Positions 60,256 to 64,000 of a stretch of DNA of 64,000 bases are shown piece after piece. A model generated the notes under the pieces. It worked only from the letters and a program-made list of their open reading frames with translations, had not been told where the DNA came from and did not search any database. Source of the DNA: CAVQBL01 sp963710715 (GTDB lineage: Bacteria; Pseudomonadota; Gammaproteobacteria; DSM-16500); the NCBI GenBank assembly GCA_963710715.1, contig CAVQBL010000014.1, positions 372,001-436,000 of the forward strand. The letters are read 5' to 3'. Position numbers and translations under genes: made by a program. Numbering within the stretch: the stretch's first letter is position 1; each line of letters begins with the position of its first letter.

Positions 60256-62271
60256 CTAAGAAAGCGTACCTTGCTGAATATCTCTAATTAAATCTCGCAC
60301 TCGCGCAGCTTCTTCAAATTCTAAATTATGCGCATGCTCATACATTTCTTTTTCTAACTGCGAAATTTTAGCTTGAAGTTTTTCTGGAGATAATGCGAGA
60401 TACTCGGCATTTTTCTCTGCCACTTTGGAATATAATTTACCACGAACAGAATTTTCGGAATATGCACCTTCCATAATATTTCGCACCGCTTTTTCCACAC
60501 CTTTGGGCGTAATGTTATGCACTTCGTTATATGCTTTCTGTTTTAAGCGACGGCGTTCAGTTTCTTTCATAGCGCGCTCGATAGATCCTGTGATGCGGTC
60601 AGCATATAAAATTGCCTTACCATGAATATTGCGCGCAACACGACCAATCGTTTGAATCAAAGACGTTTCTGAACGTAAAAATCCTTCTTTATCGGCATCT
60701 AAAATACCAACCAGAGAAACTTCTGGCATATCCAATCCTTCACGCAATAAATTAATCCCCACTAAAACATCAAAACTCCCTAAACGAAAATCACGAATAA
60801 TTTCCACGCGTTCAACGGTATCAATATCAGAATGCAAATAACGCACACGAATGCCATGTTCTTCTAAATATTCGGTTAAATCTTCTGCTAAACGTTTAGT
60901 GAGCGTTGTGACCAGCACACGTTCATGTACTGCAGTTCGTTTGTGGATCTCCGACAGCAAATCATCCACTTGAGTTTTTGCAGGACGCACTTCCACTTCC
61001 GGATCCAATAAACCCGTTGGACGTGCCACTTGTTCTACCACTGCACCTGAATGTTCATGTTCATAATCGCTGGGTGTGGCAGAAACAAAAATCATTTGCG
61101 GTGCACGTTGCTCAAATTCATCAAAACGCAAAGGTCTATTATCCAATGCAGACGGTAAACGAAAACCATATTCAACTAAAGTTTCTTTACGTGAGCGATC
61201 ACCACGATACATGCCACGTAATTGTGGAATGGTTACATGCGATTCATCAACAATTAATAATGCATTCGGTGGTAAATAATCAAATAATGTCGGCGGCGGT
61301 TCACCTGCTTTTCTACCTGACAAATAGCGAGAATAATTTTCAATACCAGGGCAATAACCTAATTCATTCATTAACTCTAAATCATACTGGGTACGTTGTT
61401 CTAAACGTTGCGCTTCCACTAATTTATTTAATTGATTTAGCTCAGCTAGACGTTCCTTTAATTCTACTTTGATGTCATCAATTGCATTGATAACTTTTTC
61501 ACGTGGAGTTACATAATGACTTTTTGGATAAATAGTTAAACGCGGCACTCGACGTAAAATTTCCCCTGTGAGCGGGTCAAAAAAACTTAAGTTCTCAATG
61601 TCATCTTCAAATAATTCAATACGCACAGCTTCTTTTTCGGATTCTGCTGGATAGACATCAATGACATCTCCACGCACACGATACGTAGCACGATATAAAT
61701 CCACATCATTGCGCGTGTATTGCAATTCAGCCAAGCGGCGCAATAATTGTCTATGATCAATCTTATCCCCTCGATCAAGATGTAAAACCATGCTCAAATA
61801 AGATCGTGGATCACCTAAACCATAAATCGCTGAAACCGTTGCAACAATAATTGCATCATGTCGTTCTAATAATGCTTTGGTTGCGGATAAGCGCATTTGT
61901 TCAATATGTTCATTGATGGACGCATCTTTCGCAATATACGTATCAGAAGAAGGAACATATGCTTCCGGCTGATAATAATCGTAGTAAGAAACAAAATATT
62001 CCACTGCATTTTTTGGAAAAAATTCCTGCATCTCACCATAAAGCTGTGCGGCTAGCGTTTTATTCGGCGCTAAAATAATAGTAGGACGTTGTATTGTTTG
62101 GATGACATTTGCAACCGTGAACGTTTTACCTGAGCCGGTTACCCCTAAAAGCGTTTGCCCTGCTAGTCCATTTTGCACCCCCGCAATTAATTGCTTAATC
62201 GCTTCGGGCTGGTCACCGGCAGGTTTAAAATTAGCATGGAGCTGAAACGATCCCGTCATAAAGGCAGTCAT
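60256..62271 (-). CDS. uvrB: Excinuclease ABC subunit B
   Basis: A 671-residue UvrB, the damage-verification helicase of nucleotide excision repair. Walker A is LLGVTGSGKTFTVANVIQ. The beta-hairpin region is FVSYYDYYQPEAYVP. DESHVTIPQLRGM and the helicase motif VLVGINLLREGLDMPE are also present. The C-terminal UVR domain (EMYEHAHNLEFEEAARVRD) binds UvrC. The start may be the first or fifth codon (MTAFMTGSFQLHANFKPAGD); no strong Shine-Dalgarno favours either. Confidence 0.97.
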   Translation of the reverse strand: MTAFMTGSFQLHANFKPAGDQPEAIKQLIAGVQNGLAGQTLLGVTGSGKTFTVANVIQTIQRPTIILAPNKTLAAQLYGEMQEFFPKNAVEYFVSYYDYYQPEAYVPSSDTYIAKDASINEHIEQMRLSATKALLERHDAIIVATVSAIYGLGDPRSYLSMVLHLDRGDKIDHRQLLRRLAELQYTRNDVDLYRATYRVRGDVIDVYPAESEKEAVRIELFEDDIENLSFFDPLTGEILRRVPRLTIYPKSHYVTPREKVINAIDDIKVELKERLAELNQLNKLVEAQRLEQRTQYDLELMNELGYCPGIENYSRYLSGRKAGEPPPTLFDYLPPNALLIVDESHVTIPQLRGMYRGDRSRKETLVEYGFRLPSALDNRPLRFDEFEQRAPQMIFVSATPSDYEHEHSGAVVEQVARPTGLLDPEVEVRPAKTQVDDLLSEIHKRTAVHERVLVTTLTKRLAEDLTEYLEEHGIRVRYLHSDIDTVERVEIIRDFRLGSFDVLVGINLLREGLDMPEVSLVGILDADKEGFLRSETSLIQTIGRVARNIHGKAILYADRITGSIERAMKETERRRLKQKAYNEVHNITPKGVEKAVRNIMEGAYSENSVRGKLYSKVAEKNAEYLALSPEKLQAKISQLEKEMYEHAHNLEFEEAARVRDLIRDIQQGTLS

Positions 62272-62309
62272 CTATTTTAAATCATTGATAGGATTTTTTA
62301 TGGCAACAT

Positions 62310-62843
62310 TCAACTTTTAGCCATTGCTTGCTTAATTTCTTCTATGTACCCAAATTGTTGCATATCGGGCATACGGAAAGGATAAAGAATTCCATCAAGA
62401 TGATCACATTCATGTTGCACAGCGCGGGCATGATAACCTTCTGCCTCACGCTGAAAATACTGACCTTTTTCATTAAGTGCGCTGTAACGAATAGCACGGT
62501 AGCGTGGCACTGCACCCATCATGTCTGGGATCGATAAACACGCTTCCCAGCTCAATTCTTTTTCATCCGTAAGAGGTTCTATAATAGGATTAATTAAAAT
62601 CGTAAGCGGAACAGGTGCTTGGTTACGTAGTTTTGCACGCTCTTCAGGAATTTCAAATACGACTAGCCGTAATGAGTGAAAAACTTGCGGTGCTGCTAAT
62701 CCTGCAGCATCCGCTGCATAGCAAGTTTCTATCATATCAGCGATTAACTTTTGCAATGCGGAAGAGCCAATTTCGTCTATTTTTATTTCTTCTGCGCGTT
62801 TTTGTAAAATGGGATGCCCTGCCCGTGCGATGGGTAATATCAT
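62310..62843 (-). CDS. def: Peptide deformylase
   Basis: About 177 residues from ATG 62843 (MILPIARAGHPILQKRAEEI), chosen because AGGA lies 9 nt ahead and PDFs begin this way. The three motifs are present as AAGLAAPQV, EACLSIP and QHECDHLDG, giving Cys, His, His for the metal and Glu/Asp-type catalysis. The third motif has Cys-Asp in place of the usual Glu-Phe-Asp; compared with HExxH, the HECDH still supplies Glu. It removes the formyl group from nascent proteins. It is 38 bp upstream of uvrB on the same strand, an uncommon neighbour for def, suggesting an extra rather than the fmt-linked copy. Confidence 0.93.
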   Translation of the reverse strand: MILPIARAGHPILQKRAEEIKIDEIGSSALQKLIADMIETCYAADAAGLAAPQVFHSLRLVVFEIPEERAKLRNQAPVPLTILINPIIEPLTDEKELSWEACLSIPDMMGAVPRYRAIRYSALNEKGQYFQREAEGYHARAVQHECDHLDGILYPFRMPDMQQFGYIEEIKQAMAKS

Positions 62844-63015
62844 AAAAAAGAATCCTGTGTTAACGTTAGTATTACGTAAATTATTGGCAGCTATTTTCTT
62901 CCGATTAAGAAAAATCTGCAATAGTAAATTTCATAAAACCTTCTAGCCCTGCTTCAATGAATCCTTTATAATCTTGTTCTAATTTTCATGTGACAAAAAC
63001 ATAAGTGAGCTTTTT

Positions 63016-64000
63016 ATGCTTAAAGAATTAGCTAGCCGAGTACAACGTATCAAACCTTCACCCACTTTAGCTGTTGCTGCACGAGCTGATGAATTAGCTG
63101 CAGCTGGAAAAAAAATTATCAGTCTAAGCGTGGGAGAACCTGATTTTGATACACCAGAACATATCAAAGCAGCTGCAATTAAGGCTTTACAAGATGGTTT
63201 TACTAAATATACTGCAGTTGATGGCACAGCTGGACTAAAAAAAGCAATTATCAAAAAATTTGCCCGCGACAATCAATTGAACTATGCGCCCGAACAGATC
63301 TTAGTTTCTTGCGGTGCAAAACATAGCTTATATAACCTATTCGCTGCCCTCTTAAACGCAGGTGATGAAGTCATTATTCCCGCACCTTACTGGGTATCTT
63401 ATCCTGATATGGCAAAATTAATGGATGCAGCGCCTGTTATCGTCAAAACAGATATGGAACAACAATTCAAAATTACGCCAATGCAATTGGAAGCAGCCAT
63501 TACACCTAAAACACGTTTGGTCATTTTAAATAGCCCTTCCAATCCAACGGGCGTTACTTATACAGCGGATGAATTACAAGCATTAGCTAAAGTATTGCTA
63601 AGATATCCCAATGTGATAGTTGCAACAGACGATATCTATGAACATACATTATGGAGCAAAGCACCTTTCGTCAATATTTTAATGGTATGCCCAGAACTGT
63701 ATGAACGTTGCATAGTCGTAAATGGTGTGTCCAAAGCCTATGCTATGACTGGCTGGCGTATTGGTTATGCTGCAGGTCCTGCAAAAGTGATTGCTGCAAT
63801 GAAAAAAATTCAATCACAAAGCACATCCAACCCAACTAGTATCTCACAAGTCGCAGCTGAAGCAGCGCTCAATGGCGATCAATCATGCATTGCTACTATG
63901 ACCAAAGCCTATAAAGAACGACATGACTTTGTTGTTGCTGCATTGCAAAAAATACCGGGTATAAAATGTGCTCCGGCAGATGGTACATTTTATTGCTTTC
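63016..64000 (+). CDS. Aspartate aminotransferase, class I (partial, runs off the window)
   Basis: The first 328 codons of a PLP-dependent aminotransferase of the AspB type. It reads MLKELASRVQRIKPSPTLAV, SVGEPDFDTPEHI, ILNSPSNPTGVTYT (conserved Asn) and VNGVSKAYAMTGWRIGYAAG, with the Schiff-base Lys near residue 240, and stops at FYCF at the window edge. Normal length is about 400, so roughly 70 codons are missing. No ribosome site is strong: AAGTGAGC lies ahead of TTTTTATG. Divergent from def and uvrB; the uvrB/aminotransferase neighbourhood is common in related gammaproteobacteria. Confidence 0.93.
   Translation, partial: MLKELASRVQRIKPSPTLAVAARADELAAAGKKIISLSVGEPDFDTPEHIKAAAIKALQDGFTKYTAVDGTAGLKKAIIKKFARDNQLNYAPEQILVSCGAKHSLYNLFAALLNAGDEVIIPAPYWVSYPDMAKLMDAAPVIVKTDMEQQFKITPMQLEAAITPKTRLVILNSPSNPTGVTYTADELQALAKVLLRYPNVIVATDDIYEHTLWSKAPFVNILMVCPELYERCIVVNGVSKAYAMTGWRIGYAAGPAKVIAAMKKIQSQSTSNPTSISQVAAEAALNGDQSCIATMTKAYKERHDFVVAALQKIPGIKCAPADGTFYCF

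Noticed and set aside
62979..63272. 97-codon minus-strand frame
   Set aside because: It is antisense to the start of the aminotransferase gene, whose protein is clearly conserved.
1..64000. CRISPR arrays, rRNA genes, complete insertion sequences, prophage
   Set aside because: I saw no regularly spaced direct repeats, rRNA segments, transposase genes or phage structural genes in the window.

Overview
The window is a stretch of AT-rich bacterial chromosome from a gammaproteobacterium, most likely a host-associated member of the Legionellales (Coxiellaceae/Berkiella/Aquicella-like). This rests on three things: gammaproteobacterial gene order (thrS-infC-rpmI-rplT-pheS-pheT-ihfA-merR; gyrA-cmk-rpsA-lapA-lapB; uvrB opposite an aspartate aminotransferase), a small membrane protein of a Coxiella-type family, and a set of large orphan proteins with eukaryote-like or effector-like features interspersed among housekeeping genes. 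The exact taxon is an inference; no rRNA is present.

Layout. 1-7.4 kb is accessory: a remnant of an aromatic amino acid ammonia-lyase, a secreted erythromycin-esterase-family protein, a 911-residue ankyrin protein, and a frameshifted multi-piece gene. 7.7-9.7 kb is an MFS transporter/LuxR regulator pair. 9.7-17.9 kb holds a DUF4143 ATPase beside a broken copy of the neighbouring mechanosensitive channel gene, then the channel gene, an AmpG-like permease, serine dehydratase and phosphatidylserine synthase. 18.2-29.2 kb holds a 903-residue orphan, class Ia ribonucleotide reductase (nrdA with a 378-residue intein, nrdB), zapD and an EEP-like orphan. 29.2-48.6 kb is mostly housekeeping: mutT, dusA, lapB-lapA, rpsA, cmk, gyrA, a truncated rlmKL, a second DUF4143 ATPase, fadD, tRNA-Pro, and the pheST/rplT/infC/thrS cluster. 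50.7-60.1 kb is accessory again: a RelE/XRE toxin-antitoxin pair, an SOS cassette (frameshifted lexA, umuC, unknown gene), two tandem PP2C-like proteins with rearranged motif order, a LysR/LysE pair, tRNA-Val and a Cys-rich membrane protein. The window closes with uvrB, def and a partial aminotransferase gene.

Intergenic spaces carry at least three families of palindromic repeats. Family A has the ends CGTCATTGCGAG/CTCGCAATGACG, with one copy closed by a perfect 43-bp inverted repeat. Family B is about 145 bp with a conserved CGATCCGCTGCTCACAT core. Family C is a C/T-rich hairpin repeat. Several gene fragments and duplicated gene ends lie next to these repeats or next to the DUF4143 genes, which points to repeated local rearrangement.

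The items most worth attention are the permuted PP2C pair, the nrdA intein followed by Gly instead of Cys/Ser/Thr, the alphaproteobacterial-type LexA boxes in front of a frameshifted lexA, and the loss of the RlmK half of rlmKL next to a PIN-domain remnant.
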